Of a stretch of DNA of 64,000 bases, positions 43,283-59,100 are shown piece after piece. The first letter of the stretch is position 1, and each line of letters opens with the position of its first letter. Origin of the DNA: Pagrus major (Eukaryota; Chordata; Actinopteri; Spariformes; Sparidae); NCBI RefSeq assembly GCF_040436345.1, contig NC_133235.1, positions 18,748,660 to 18,812,659 on the forward strand. Reading direction: 5' to 3'. The notes beneath the pieces are model-generated. The model saw only the letters and a list, made by a program, of their open reading frames with translations. It made no database searches and was not told where the DNA came from. The translations under genes and the position numbers were made by a program.

Positions 43283-44936
43283 GGAGCAGTGAGGGTTGCT
43301 CACTATTCAAAACAGAGACACTCCAGATCTTAAATTGGGTGATTTTTAGTTTATTGTCAAGCATGGAAATAATGATGATGATGACAAAATTATCATGTTA
43401 AAGCAAAAATGTACATATTTATATATATATTACAAAAAAATTCTGATGATCAAAAAGTATTATAATTTCCAGCATAGATAGCATGACTCCCATGACATGT
43501 TAAAGGTGAAAATATAGATTAAAATGATTGATATGAAAATGTTAAATGCAGTTAATCAAGGTAAATCACATACAGTTTTTTATCTGAAGTACAATGTATA
43601 ATCATTTTATCAACATGCATTCAAAATCACTTGCATACTGTATTAACACAGCAATACAGGGTTCATTATTCTTTAACAACAGCACAGTTCGATTGGAAAC
43701 TACTAGACAAAAGTTGACGAAATCATTAATGAAACACTGTACATTATGTATCACTGTTGTAAAATAAAAGCCTCACGCACTCAGTGACCATTGCATGGAT
43801 ATGGGTAGGCCACTCTTTTTAAGATCTGGGATGAATGCATTCCAGATGTGATGTGTGCTCTATGACATGAGTCATTAGAGGATGGATAGACTCTGGCCAT
43901 AAACGGATGCATGTGGTCAGCAGCAATACTCGGACAGGTTGTGGTATTTACATCAATCGGTAATAAGAGGCATAATTCCTGCCAAGAAAGTGTTCTCACA
44001 CCTATATAACACTACTAACAGACTGAACTTTTCTTACACAAAGAAGGATGCATGCATGGATTCATGTTGCTTGCATGAAATTCTGAACCAACCATCCCAA
44101 CATACTGTTACAAGCCTGGATTTTTGGTAACTGTATTTCCTCAAACAGTGGCCTATTTGCACTGTTGATTCTTTATTAATGCATTATACTATTAAAGGGG
44201 CTCTGTGGAAGCATTAGTTTACGTTAGCGGACTCCATTTCTAAACTAACATTAGCTACTGTTGCCTTCTGTTAGTGGAGACGAAAAGAGGCAAATAATAA
44301 AAGTTAATTGCTACAAATTGTTAAATGTAGCCCCTTAAACACAATTCCAGTGGACAGAATCCCTTCATTTCTTCAAAAGGCTTTATCGTGAAACATTTGC
44401 AGGAAATTTAGTGACTTGCGCTGTACTTCTAATGTAGCTACTGCCATCTTGTGGCACTTGTACATAACTACAAAATACAGTTTGGCTGAGACATAAACAC
44501 ACATATACCTGCAGTGACTGAAATATGACAATTATACTTGAGTTACATTTGCATAATTATATTGCTGAAGTGATGAAAATGTACATATTCAACCCAAAGT
44601 GTGTAATTGACCCTCCGATCAACTAGAGGATACAGTGTCAGTGTCATGTTTTGCCTCGTGTGTATGACAATGTAGTACTGAGCATAGTACAAAAAGTGAG
44701 AAAGTCTTTGTAGGGAGGGATTGATGGGTCAAACAGACAACTTTCACCTAGGAGACTATGTGCCATGTGAAACCAAAAGTCAAGACTGACTTATTTTAAC
44801 ATATATACGTAAGTTAACTAAGTAATGTTCAATTAAGTCACGCACCATGATCTTTTGCTAAAATAAATAAAACTAAATTGCAAATGACAGCTGGAATCTT
44901 TCTAAGCAAGCTTTATTTTGAAAGTCTAATCCATAG
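43283..44936. other. Non-coding stretch between receptors
   Basis: No gene. 44,680-44,880 is the old dispersed repeat paired with 14,800-15,060. The rest is AT-rich and unremarkable. Confidence 0.5.
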
Positions 44937-45445
44937 TTAAAAAGGAGACATATTATGCTAATTTTCAGGTTCATAACTTCATTTTGGAATAGGTTTACAT
45001 GCTTTAATGCTCAACAAACACATCAGTTTTGTAGCAACGTATTCCCCGTCTGTCTGACATGCTCTGTTTTAGCTCCTGTCTCTTTAAGGCCCCCTCTCCC
45101 CAAATACCCAGTTTCCTCTGATTGGTCAGCTCACACACGCCTGAGTAAGTACCGTTTACAACAACAGAGCAGCTGTGCTGAATCAATTCTTACATGCCAA
45201 ACCACCCACTAGGCATAAATTATGTAAATATGTGACATGGTGACATAGTGTGATGTCACAAAGTCATGGAATTAAAGGCAGGACTGCTGACAAGGTGTTT
45301 CAGGTGCAGTGTTGGGAAGAGAGAGAAGGTTCATTTGGTGCGTACTCTGACCTTTTCATCTTTGAAGATTTTTACATGCACATGAACCTGTTTAACACAC
45401 TAAAGGAAAGGGGGGAAATGATAAAGCATAATTGGTCTCCTTTAA
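44937..45445. mobile_element. MITE with AAGGAGACATATTATGC-type ends
   Basis: The left end is TTAAAAAGGAGACATATTAT and the right end is CATAATTGGTCTCCTTTAA, inverted copies with TTAA at both edges. The interior carries CCTCTGATTGGTCAGCTC. I recognise this as a common teleost non-autonomous DNA element. It is about 509 bp, non-coding, and lies between the two conventional receptors. Confidence 0.8.
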
Positions 45446-45740
45446 ATCATATTTATTATTGATAACTTTCTCTTCTTTTCTTGCTGAGGTGAGGCAAAAT
45501 GTGACACTGACATGGTGGACAAACTTTGGCATGGAGTTTATCCACCCTTGTTTTTTTTCCTGGACTGTATTTGTTCATGTCAGCCACAGACATTAATCGA
45601 TATCCAATTTTTATTTGACCAACAGTTTTTGATTGTGTAAATATGGTACTTGCATTATTACAAATGTCAGAGGGATTTTGGATTAGGTTTTGGAAGTTCC
45701 AGTTTTACTTCTCTTCTACATTTTTTGATCTTTATATTAA

Positions 45741-46790
45741 CTACATCGACAACTCCTCGCCACTTGTTACTGATATGATTGTGAGTCGACTTTGCCTATT
45801 GGGGATGCTGCTGTTGTTGTTATGGCCCCAGCTCTTCAGCATTTTCTTCAAGTGGTTCTTGAATTTAACCCCCAGAAACACATAAAACACAGGGTTGAGG
45901 CAGCAGTGTGAAAAGGCAAAAAGTCGGCTGATGTAAAAGGCATAATCCAGTCGTTTTGTCATCTCACAACTTCTAACTACATCCGCTGAGTCAGCAGGTG
46001 GTTGGGGCCAAAAAGAAAAAGACTTTAGAAATATTACTATATTGTAAGGTGCCCAGCCCACAAAGAAAACAGCCACGAGAGCGAAAATGAGCTTTAAAGT
46101 TTTGCTCTTTCTTCTTTGGGCAGTGGGACGCAGCAACCTGCAAATGATCTGAGAATAGCAAAAAATGAATACCACTGAATTTAATATGAAGAGAGCATTT
46201 TGCTGGTAGATTGCCCACAAATTCCAGTTAGAATTTTCAAAGACACAGTGATTCTGGTCGACTTTGGTGAAGATGAAGGCTGGACTGGTGACCAGTACGC
46301 TCAGTCCCCAAATGACCACAGATGCTAGGACACTGTAGAAGCCTTTGGTGGACACAATGTCGGACAGAGGATTCATGACAGCTATGTAACGGTGAGCAGT
46401 CATCAGGATGAGAAGGAAGCCACTGCTGTAGAAGCCGAGATAGAAGACAAAGCTGACTATTTTGCATGGATATAACCCAAAAATCCATCCATGCATGTGG
46501 TCGTAGGCCCAGAAAGGCAGACCTGCGGTGAAGAAGAGATCGGATACAGCCAGGTTCAGGATGAAAGTGTTGGTGATGGATTTGAGATTCTCATACTTGA
46601 CCAGAATCACAATGACCAGGATGTTGCCAAACAGACTGAGGATCACCACGATGGAGAAGAACGCTGGGATGAAGATTGCTCCAGACTCAATGAGGCTTGT
46701 TTTGTCGCACTCGTCACTTTCGTAGTAAAAGTCGGTGGTTGTGTCGATGCTTGTAATAGTTGTAACTGCAAAGTCTTCAGATGTAGCCAT
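45741..46790 (-). CDS. xcr1: XC chemokine receptor 1-like (XCR1)
   Basis: A 349-residue GPCR. The TM3 end reads TAHRYIAVM, the HRY variant characteristic of XCR1 (human XCR1 also has HRY). Conserved cysteines are present in the N-terminus (Cys29), TM3 (Cys109), loop 2 (Cys182) and loop 3 (SCEMTKRLDYAF). TM6 is FFVGWAPYN and TM7 HCCLNPVFYVF. KYENLKSITNTFILNLAVSD also matches the XCR1 pattern. In mammals XCR1 binds XCL1 and directs dendritic cells. Its position next to fyco1 matches the human XCR1-FYCO1 neighbourhood and supports the call. The ATG at 46,790 follows an acceptor (AATTTTAG, exon edge about 46,806). Which of the several fish xcr1 genes it is remains open. Confidence 0.85.
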   Translation of the reverse strand: MATSEDFAVTTITSIDTTTDFYYESDECDKTSLIESGAIFIPAFFSIVVILSLFGNILVIVILVKYENLKSITNTFILNLAVSDLFFTAGLPFWAYDHMHGWIFGLYPCKIVSFVFYLGFYSSGFLLILMTAHRYIAVMNPLSDIVSTKGFYSVLASVVIWGLSVLVTSPAFIFTKVDQNHCVFENSNWNLWAIYQQNALFILNSVVFIFCYSQIICRLLRPTAQRRKSKTLKLIFALVAVFFVGWAPYNIVIFLKSFSFWPQPPADSADVVRSCEMTKRLDYAFYISRLFAFSHCCLNPVFYVFLGVKFKNHLKKMLKSWGHNNNSSIPNRQSRLTIISVTSGEELSM

Positions 46791-46806
46791 ATTCTTTCAG
46801 TCAAGT

Positions 46807-48507
46807 CTAAAATTAAAAGAGGCTTTGTTAGAGGGGTAAATCAAACAGGGCAGATGAGATTATATTGGAAACGTGTTTTTCACAGATTTCTGTCAAAGCT
46901 TCATTTGTCACTGTCTTGAAACTGAACCACATTTTGTTTGGGGCACTCTCACTCTTTTATTTGACATATCTATCTTTTAGTAGGGCTGCCCAAAGTGGGG
47001 ACCCAAAGCCAAAGATTTCCCTAGCAAAAAATAAATAAATAAATAAAAATAAAAATACAAAAATTTATAGAAAAACCATACAGACTTTAAGGTTGGCGAG
47101 CCACCAACACAAGCATCTGTCCATTATCTTTTTTTGGACTGTATAGTCCAGTTTTTATAGACACATTCTAATATCATCCTGTATAGTATACCTTTAAGAT
47201 TGGTACAGTAAAGCACTACAATATTTGGCAACTTAAATATTTGTTTAGAGGAAATACGTCACATCAGCTGTAAAACGCCGACTCTGTTCAATTCAAACCA
47301 GTGAGAGAGACACTAAAAACAGACACAGATGGAAATCTACCAGTTAGCTGATCGAGTTCATTGAGACATGTTTAGGCACTACTCAGGTATTTTGTGTTTC
47401 TTCATGTTTGTCTTTGTGCTGTTAAAAGGCTCGGATGATGTCACTAAGTTGTACTGATTAAAATTTTCATGTTGATGTGTCGATTGGACCAAAAGTCACT
47501 GACAAAAAAAAATGTAAATCAGCAAAAATTTCAAATGTTAACGCATTCAATATTATAATGGCTGCCACATAATTTATAAAATGTGCTGTAATGTATTATT
47601 GCTATTTGACAGAAAATTATACTTGATGGATGCCAACACACATAATAAAAGCTAACTAAGAATATGTGTTTTCAGGACTTTTAAACAATTCAACAGCAAC
47701 AACTTCTTTCCAACTTCGTTCCTGCTACTTTTAACCCATAAGGACCCAGACCCATTTTAGGACATTTAAAGATTTTAGGAAATTTAAAGTGTTTGTTACA
47801 AGCATGTCACCATGGGTTAATCCACTGACTGAATAGTTTCTTAGGAAGAAAATATTCTCAGTGAAAACTGTTCAACAAAATTAGTTACCTCAATTTTGCT
47901 CCAAGGTTACTGCAGAAAAAAGAGTCAAGTATCTCTAAAGGTTGCCAAATAAAATAAAAAATTATCCGAATGGCCGCCAGTAGAGATACTGTAAGTGAGA
48001 AGGGAATTATTGAAGTGAAATTGGGTGAACTGGGCCTTTAAATGTTTTCGTATCCTCTATCTTAAAGCTAGACTATGAAAATAAGACACAACACTCTTTC
48101 TTCAATTTCTTTCCTTCTCATTACACTGACTGCAACTGTTTAGTCATCATATCCACATTACAAAGAAAACTTCTTTTTTTTTACCAAATACAAAATATTA
48201 TAAACATTAACTTCCATATTTTATTTTATCCCTAGCTCATGAGAGATCCTTACTATCAAATAATTGAAAGTGTAGAAATATAAACTGTACCTGCACAAAA
48301 AAGCTGTGTACCCACCAGAGTCCTTCCTGCAAATATCAATGGAAAACTGAACTGGGAATTGCTTGTTAAGTATCGACCACAAAGGTGAACAGAGAAATCA
48401 GGCGTCATTTTCAGATCATCCACGCCCTCACAGTTTCAACAATGCATGTGTCAGAACATGTTCCCTTTGATCGTATATATATATATATGTATATATATAT
48501 ATGTATA
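46807..48507. other. Non-coding stretch upstream of xcr1
   Basis: A possible minus-strand donor (GCAG|GTACAG) near 48,286-48,291 could end a 5' exon of xcr1. 47,733-47,760 (TTAACCCATAAGGACCC) looks like the end of a piggyBac-type MITE. A (AT)n patch lies at 48,476-48,505. No gene. Confidence 0.4.
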
Positions 48508-51358
<2,851 letters not shown>

Positions 51359-51389
51359 AATTTCCAGACTACACTGCCCTCACCCCACA

Positions 51390-54134
51390 ATGGCCTCGTC
51401 CTCATCAGTTGGAGATAATCAACTGCAGAGGATAATCAGAGATCTGCATGGTAATTAAGCTGTTCACACCATCTCTTACAGTCTCTCGCAGCATTTTTCC
51501 GACAGCACGTTTAATGTGTGCTTTAAGCATCCAACAGGAGAAAAATATCAGTCACAGATATTCATCAACGAAAGCTTTTGCGCTTGATTAGGATCTCTAA
51601 CTAATAGAAATGTCACAGATTGTATTGTGGGAGCAAAGAACTGTGCATATTCTACTGTTTCTTCCCGTCTAACAACAACGTAATTTGATATTTGTGTGCA
51701 TTTTTGTGTTAATAATGCTGTTACTGTCTTGTTTAGATGCTGTGTTAGAGTTGAGTAAAGAACACAAGGAGTGTGGTGAACCCATAACGGATGACAGCGG
51801 CAACCTGCACAAGTTCTTCTATAAACTAGAGTACCTGCTGCAGGTAAACAACCTCCTATACAACGACACTTTAATAAGAGTTTGTGAGGATGATTAAGCT
51901 TGAGTTGAAAGTGTGTTCATGTGGCTCTCCAGACCAGTTGTTTCAAACTCACACCGAAAAGGCTCACAAGACGAATCATAAGGGTTTTTACATGATTAAA
52001 AAAAACCAAATGTGTTCTTACATTGTCTGTCCCCTCCTTGTTATTTCTTGTGAAGTACTGGAGAGTTATAACTTTTCAGGCCATTAAATTAAAAAAACTC
52101 TAGAAGTGATCATGTTTTTTGGAGTGAATTGTCCACATCTCAAACAAATGCAACCTCTGACAAGGTTTTGTGACTAAGGACTAGTGTTGTCATGTATCGA
52201 TACATATTAATTCTGAATATTTGAAACGGTTTTATGACACATTTCTGGCAGTGTCGTACCCATGCCATACCATCCTTAGTTAACTTGGATGCTGTTGTGC
52301 TTAACACACAGTCAACATGCTTTTTCATAATTAGCTTCATAAAAATCTTAAATTTCATGCCCTCAGTGTTGTGTCAAGGTTTCACCATGGCATTGAAAAT
52401 GGTATCGAATATCAATATTTTTCAAGCAATTGTACTGAAGTTATGAATTCTAGTATCATGACAACACTACTAAGTATTAGGATTTGGAAAGTAGTATCGC
52501 TTCGCTACAAGGGTCACAAATGAACAGGATTGGGAGCCAGTGCTCTTCACCAGTGACTCTGAATCTTTTTGTGTAGTGTCTTCTTATAATAAAACACTTA
52601 AGACCCCTTATTACAAGTAGTATAAATGTATTTTTTGTTTCATTAGTTACAGACCATAAAAGTTGAAACCATGATGAGAAAAAAAGTGAAAAAGGAAAAG
52701 TTAATTTGTCTTCAAGTGTTTGTAGCAGAACAAATCTTAAATTGAATTGTGGGAACTTGTAACCATGTGGAGGAGTCTCAACCTGCAGATTAATTTCAAT
52801 CTGAACGTAATCCTCAACTACACACTGCAGTGTCTGACAGACCTGTTTGGCAGGACGTTGTAAGGTAATGCAGTAATGAGGTGATATGTGTTTTTCAGTT
52901 CGACCAGAAAGAGAAGACAACCTTCCTTGGCCAGAGGAAAGACTACTGGGATTACTTCTGCGACTGCCTGATTAAGATCAAGGGAGCTAACGATGGCATC
53001 CGTTTTGTTAAGTCCATCCCTGAGGTAATCCTCCTCTGCAGCACACACACACAATCACCTCAGTGCCTCGGCCCTGCCACACAAATACGCAGTGTCCATG
53101 TAACTAATCCTCTGCTCGGTGAGGTACAGTACGACTCAGTGCTGCTAATTTACTTGCTGCCTTTCAACTGTTACTTGCTGTACTGCACTATTTCTCCCTC
53201 TCTTTCTATCCTGGGAATTCACAGCGGTGAGCTTGATACTGGAATAACTGTAGATGAATTAGTCCTTGTTTGCACTGTATTTATTATGTAGGTTGTTAAT
53301 CCTTCTGTGTGCCTGATAATGAGTTTGTGTGTGCTTCATGTACAAGCCATGTTGTTCTCTCTAACAGGGCCAAAGGTAGCAACTATTTTCATTAAGAATA
53401 ATTATGCTTTTTTTTTCTGACTCGATTAATCATTTAGTCTTTTAAATGTTAGAAATTACAATCTGCTAAGCCCATGGAGACATCTTTAAAATGTTTTTTT
53501 GTAACATATTATCATACGTCATGAAAGAAATCAACAAATCGTCAAATTTGAAGGGCTTTTTTCTTCTAATTATGTATGAAATATTTGATTTTCTGTATAT
53601 TGTCTAATCATTTAATAGACTAGTTGTTTCAGGTTTACTCTCTATAAATTAAGCAAGTAACTAATGATCTGATCTGAATCTTTTCAGTGATCTTTTTGAA
53701 AATATGAATTTGTCAAGACCGTAAATGAGTTTTCTTTCATGTCTTCCAACCCACTGTCCTTTTGTTAGTGATGGTTTATATTGAATACTAAAATTGCTCA
53801 ATCCCATAACCTATTTTGGGAATGGATCACCAAACCTATGTTCAGACTGCCAGCCCAAATCGTTTTTTGGCATATCCAGATAGTATCTCAACTGCAAAAA
53901 AACACATGAAATGCGAATTTTGCTAATCAGATCCAAATCACATTTGGGGTTTTCTACAGATATGTCTCAGTCCGGATGCTGTCACCGCTCATATCGAATT
54001 TCAAAGTGTTTGTGTCACTCGCAATACGAGATGCAGCGGTGACGTCAAATCCAGAAAGATGGAAGTGTATCAGAGCGGCTGAGCAGAATACAAAACAAAT
54101 GTTTGTTTTCATTATCAATTCATCTGACAATTAT

Positions 54135-54175
<41 letters not shown>

Positions 54176-56095
54176 ATGCCTTTTGAAATTCGAGCCCAAA
54201 GTGATCTTTACTGACCACTAGTCCAAATATGTCTAAGAAAGAAGATCAGGAACTCTTTACATATAAGGAGCTGAAACCAGGAAATGTTACTAAAACAATA
54301 ATTACATTGTCAAAATAGTTTCCAATCAATTTCCTTTCAATCAGTATTTAATTGTTCATTTAAGTGACATTTGAGCGCAGTGCTATTGTTTAATTTTCAG
54401 GAAAAATCCCTATTATAAGTTAGCAGTAGACCTGCAACTAACGATTACTTTCATTATTGAGAGTTTCCTCACTATTTTCACAATATGTAGGGTAATAGGG
54501 TCCCGAAGCCCAAAGTGCAAAGCAGCGAATCCGTACATCTAAGAAGCTCGAATGTTAAACATTTTTGTTCGGAATAATGACAGAAACAATATTCGATTTC
54601 AGTCTTTCTTGAATCGACAAATCAGCTCTAGTAAGCTGTATACTAGCAAGAGGGAGCTAATCAATGAGTAAGTCCTGTTTTGAACAAGACCACATGCTTC
54701 ATTTTATGCAAATGTATTTTATGCAAATTGACCTTCATTCATTAGGAAACATGCATGTGGTTTAAAGTTTCCTTTGGGATTTGCAAAATTCAGTATTTTT
54801 CTTTTTTAAAGTTGTGGAGTTTACTTGTGCTAATTACTTGCTGGAAACCTTTTGTACTCTTACTTAAAATTTTACTTTTACTCTTCTTGTCCCCTGTCTG
54901 TCACTCACTGACGTAAGTCTCCAGCTGGTGTCCTGATGGTAGATCTGTGTGTCTGTTGTCCCTCTTAAATCCCTCCATCTGCTAATGTATTGGAGAGTCT
55001 GGGCTCTCAGACAGACACTGTCAATTTAGCGTCTATGCAGCGATGACCTTTAAATTCAGGCATCCTTAAATGTTCTTTAAAGTGGGCTTAATTTAGAACC
55101 AAAGCTGAAATTAGTCAATACATGCATTTTTTTTCAAGCACAAAACCCATACACTCCCTGGGTGTGAAATTTTTTTCTGTTTTTATCATTATGAGCCAAA
55201 AAATCTTTGATTTTTGACTGTTTATGGGGAAAAAAACATCTGAAGACATAATCTTGGACTGTGGGAAAATGTGATGGACAGTTTTTGCTGTTTTCTGACA
55301 TTTTCTAGGATAAGAAATATTCAACAAAGAGGGAAAATAACAGACAAACTAATCAGTGGTGAAAATAATTGCTAGTTTCAAACTAATTAAAAATGAGTTA
55401 AATTGGTTTAACGTCCTGCAATTATAACTGTGTCACACAGAAAAACAGAACATTCAGAAAACAGGAGCCAATTCCTGTTAAATACTTTAACCTGTATGAT
55501 ACGGATTAAAGAGCAATGACTCAATGTCTATATGAGTGTGAAGATACATTAAAGTGTGTATGTTTGTGTGTCCTCAGTTGAAGACATCACTGGGGAAAGG
55601 ACGGGCCTTCATCCGCTATTCACTCGTTCACCAGCGTCTTGCTGACACTCTGCAGCAGTGTCTTATAAACCAGAAGGTCACAAGGTCAGAGGACACAAAT
55701 ATTCTTATATATTCTGTATGTATGGATTATTTTGTCACTTTTGTTTCTGTCAAGTTGTCCAGACATATTTGATACCACAGAGGTACTTTATGGTTTGACT
55801 ACGTACTTTCTAAGGAAGTGTGACTCTCTCTTCCTGATTTTCATGAATGTCTTATTTCTGTTTTAACAGAAAACATAACAGCCACATAGTCTAACCAGAG
55901 ACACCCACACTCACATCTCACTTCCTCAGCAGTTTGTTTTTACTTACTTGAGTATTGGGGGTGATCGAATGACAACCGACCGGAATAATAATTTCATGAT
56001 CTTTTTCAAGAGAATGTTGGACAAAATGGGGTAGTGGGTGAAGTAAAAATTGTTTCAATCATATTCTGTAGGCAGGCTGTCTTTCAATAGCATAT

Positions 56096-56143
<48 letters not shown>

Positions 56144-59100
56144 ATAGACTGTGTTTTGAATCTGTGTGTTAGTGTCAGCTCACACCAATCACACACAATC
56201 TGCAGTAACCATAACCATAGCTTAGCTTAGCTTATTTTAGCTTAGTTTAGTTTAGCTTAGCTTAGTTTAGCATAAAGAATGGAAGCAGGAGAAAAGAGCT
56301 AGCCTGGCTACCTAGCAAAATCCACCTACTAGCACCTCTAAAGCTCACAATTAGTGTTAATATTGGCACCTTATGTAGATTAAGTTTTAGTCTTTTGACA
56401 GATTATATATGTTCGGGCTGTCACTCGGATTAAAATATTTAATTGCGATTAATTGCATGATTGTCCATAGTTAACTCGCGAACAATTGCAAATTAATCTA
56501 ATATGTTTTATCTGTTCTAAATGTACCTTTTTAAAGGGATACTTTTTCAAGTTTTTAATACTCTTATCAACATGGGAGTGGACAAATATGCTTGCTTTAT
56601 GCAAATGTACGTTTATTATTATTGCATCAATCCAAAACAATGACAAATACTGTCCAGAATATTCTCCTGAATAACCTCAAAGGTACTGCATGCTCAAAAA
56701 ATATGCTGAAAGCATAACATGGCAAATTCAAGCCCAACAAGCAACAACAGATGGGCATATTGACCTGAATGTAACATTAGTAATACTAACACAATGTAGT
56801 GTCCAACTTTACACTTGTAAAGGTTAACTACACAATGTTAATCGGCCTGCAAGCTGTTGCCGCCCATTTAGCTATCGCTGTCGAAAGTTTGTCTCATGTA
56901 GAGTTGTCCAGGCATCTCTGTTGCAAACTATACAGCGCAGTCTGCCTTTGGAGGAGGGAGGAGGAGTCTCTGCATCAGCTGTGCACTTGGCCAGCAAGTG
57001 GTATTTGAGACTCGACGTACTCCGGTGGTAACTCAATTCACATCGACAGTAAATGAAAATAGTTTTGTTTGTTTGTATCCATTTCTGCTCAAGGAGGCAG
57101 GCTGAGGGTCATAACTAAAAATTGATATATCATATATCAGTTCTTGTTTGTTTATTTGTTTGAGATAGTGCTCACTAACTAACAACACTTCTTAGCCTGG
57201 GCTTCCTTGTGTTTGGCATCACTGTTGTTTTGGCTTCCTGAGTTTCCTGCATTTGCTTTTGGCTGTCACAGCACTTTGTAATATCTGTTTTTAAAGGTGC
57301 TATATAAATAAAGTTATTATTATTACTATTGTCATTATGATTAATCAGCAGTGACAACATGGATGTAAATGTGCTGGGGATAGGGTCCAAAACAGCTGTT
57401 GAGCCTTGTCTGTGGATGGTTATTTTATTCTACCGTCCAGAGTTTGCCTTTGTGCACTGTACGTCGTATTGTTGCTTCACTGCTCTTGCATTGGAGTTTA
57501 TTACATTTTTCATCGATCAAAACAACTTTATTAACAACAATTAAGTTATGCATTGATTATGAATCGATTCGGAACAATAGAGGGTAAGATTAGTGGTTCT
57601 TAGGTGAATTGATTTTTTCCTGCGCCCCTCATATGTGTGGTGTATATAGAGGCTTTATTTGTATTTTTCAAGCTTGCGTCTGTTTTTGTAGTTTGTTTTG
57701 TTGCTGTGCTGTGTGTCCTTGCATGGGATCAATAAAACTAAGTAAAGATAATCTTATCATAACACAAACAGCATAATGTACATTTTAAACACATTCAATA
57801 ACCAACTGCATACAGAAAATTGTCTGTGACATAAAAGAAATATGTGTGTGTCCTTGTCCTCAGTATCGTGTTTCATGTTTGTTTTTGTTTGTATTTTTCT
57901 CATGCAGTGACTGGTATTATGCCCGGAGTCCTTTCCTCAAGTCTCACCTCACTGCTGACATAATCAACCATCTTTATGAGCTCAACCAGATCCAATTTGA
58001 TGTGGCGGCCAGAGGTTACGACCTCGATGCGGATTGGCCAAACTTTGCGAGGTAAACAATGCTCACAGTTATCTGTTTACACTTCTTAAATTGTCTGCTT
58101 TCTACCTTTTGTTGAAGAAAACATGCTTGCACCTGTGTGTTATTTTGTTGAACAAACAGAGTTAAGAAGTAAAAGCTTGTAGTTCTTCCGCCTGGGGGTT
58201 GGAAATGATTTGTAAATTGATCTGAGACCGCACAGGATTTAAGTAATTTGAAATAACACATCGGTTTAGTACAAATAATGTAACATTGTGGTGAAGCAAT
58301 TTTGAGTATTTCACAACTTGAAGTAACACTTAATTATCTGATGACTGCACATTCACAGCTCCTTTTTTTTCTCCTGTGTGTGTGAGAGTGTGTGGTTTCC
58401 GACAGCGTGTGAGCGCTGATCGCTGTTCCTCACGTCAACACCTTTGCCAAAACCTTTCACTTCGTTGTCATCAATTTGCTGCTGGTTTAAAACATTTCTT
58501 GAAAATAGGGTTGAATCTTACGGAGCCTAGGAGGTGACATGGATGTGCTTTTTTAAATGCGTGCGCAAATTATTTGTGTTTTTTGCGCCTGTTTTATTAA
58601 AACTCGAAATACCTCTGAAACCAGGCGTTGCTGCAGGAAAGTCTGGAGGTAATCATCCATTTTTTGGGAGAATAGTATATCAATAATCACTCCATTGAAC
58701 TGTTCAACAGAAGTTAATAAAGTGTATTATTATTGTGTAACGGTATTAGGTACATGCAATAGGTATTTTGATGATCCGCAATGAGTGTCCAGGTGTAGGT
58801 TGTATTAGCTATTATGCTAGCCATATTGATGTCAAGGTAACAATACTTTGGTAATGATTAATTTATGAAACACCGTTGCAGCAGTGACTACTGCTGGATG
58901 GATGGATGCATATGCATAAAGTATCATATCCATGCAAAAGTTGTGACAGAAAACGTACATTTAGTAAAAGACCCTCACTTTTCCACAAGATTCTCACACA
59001 GACCACATTCTCTCGGCTTTCACAGTGGCACTAAACACATCTTAACTTCCTTCAATCTTCCTCCTAAAGATCAGAAATGAGGTGGACAGGCGAGAGCTGA

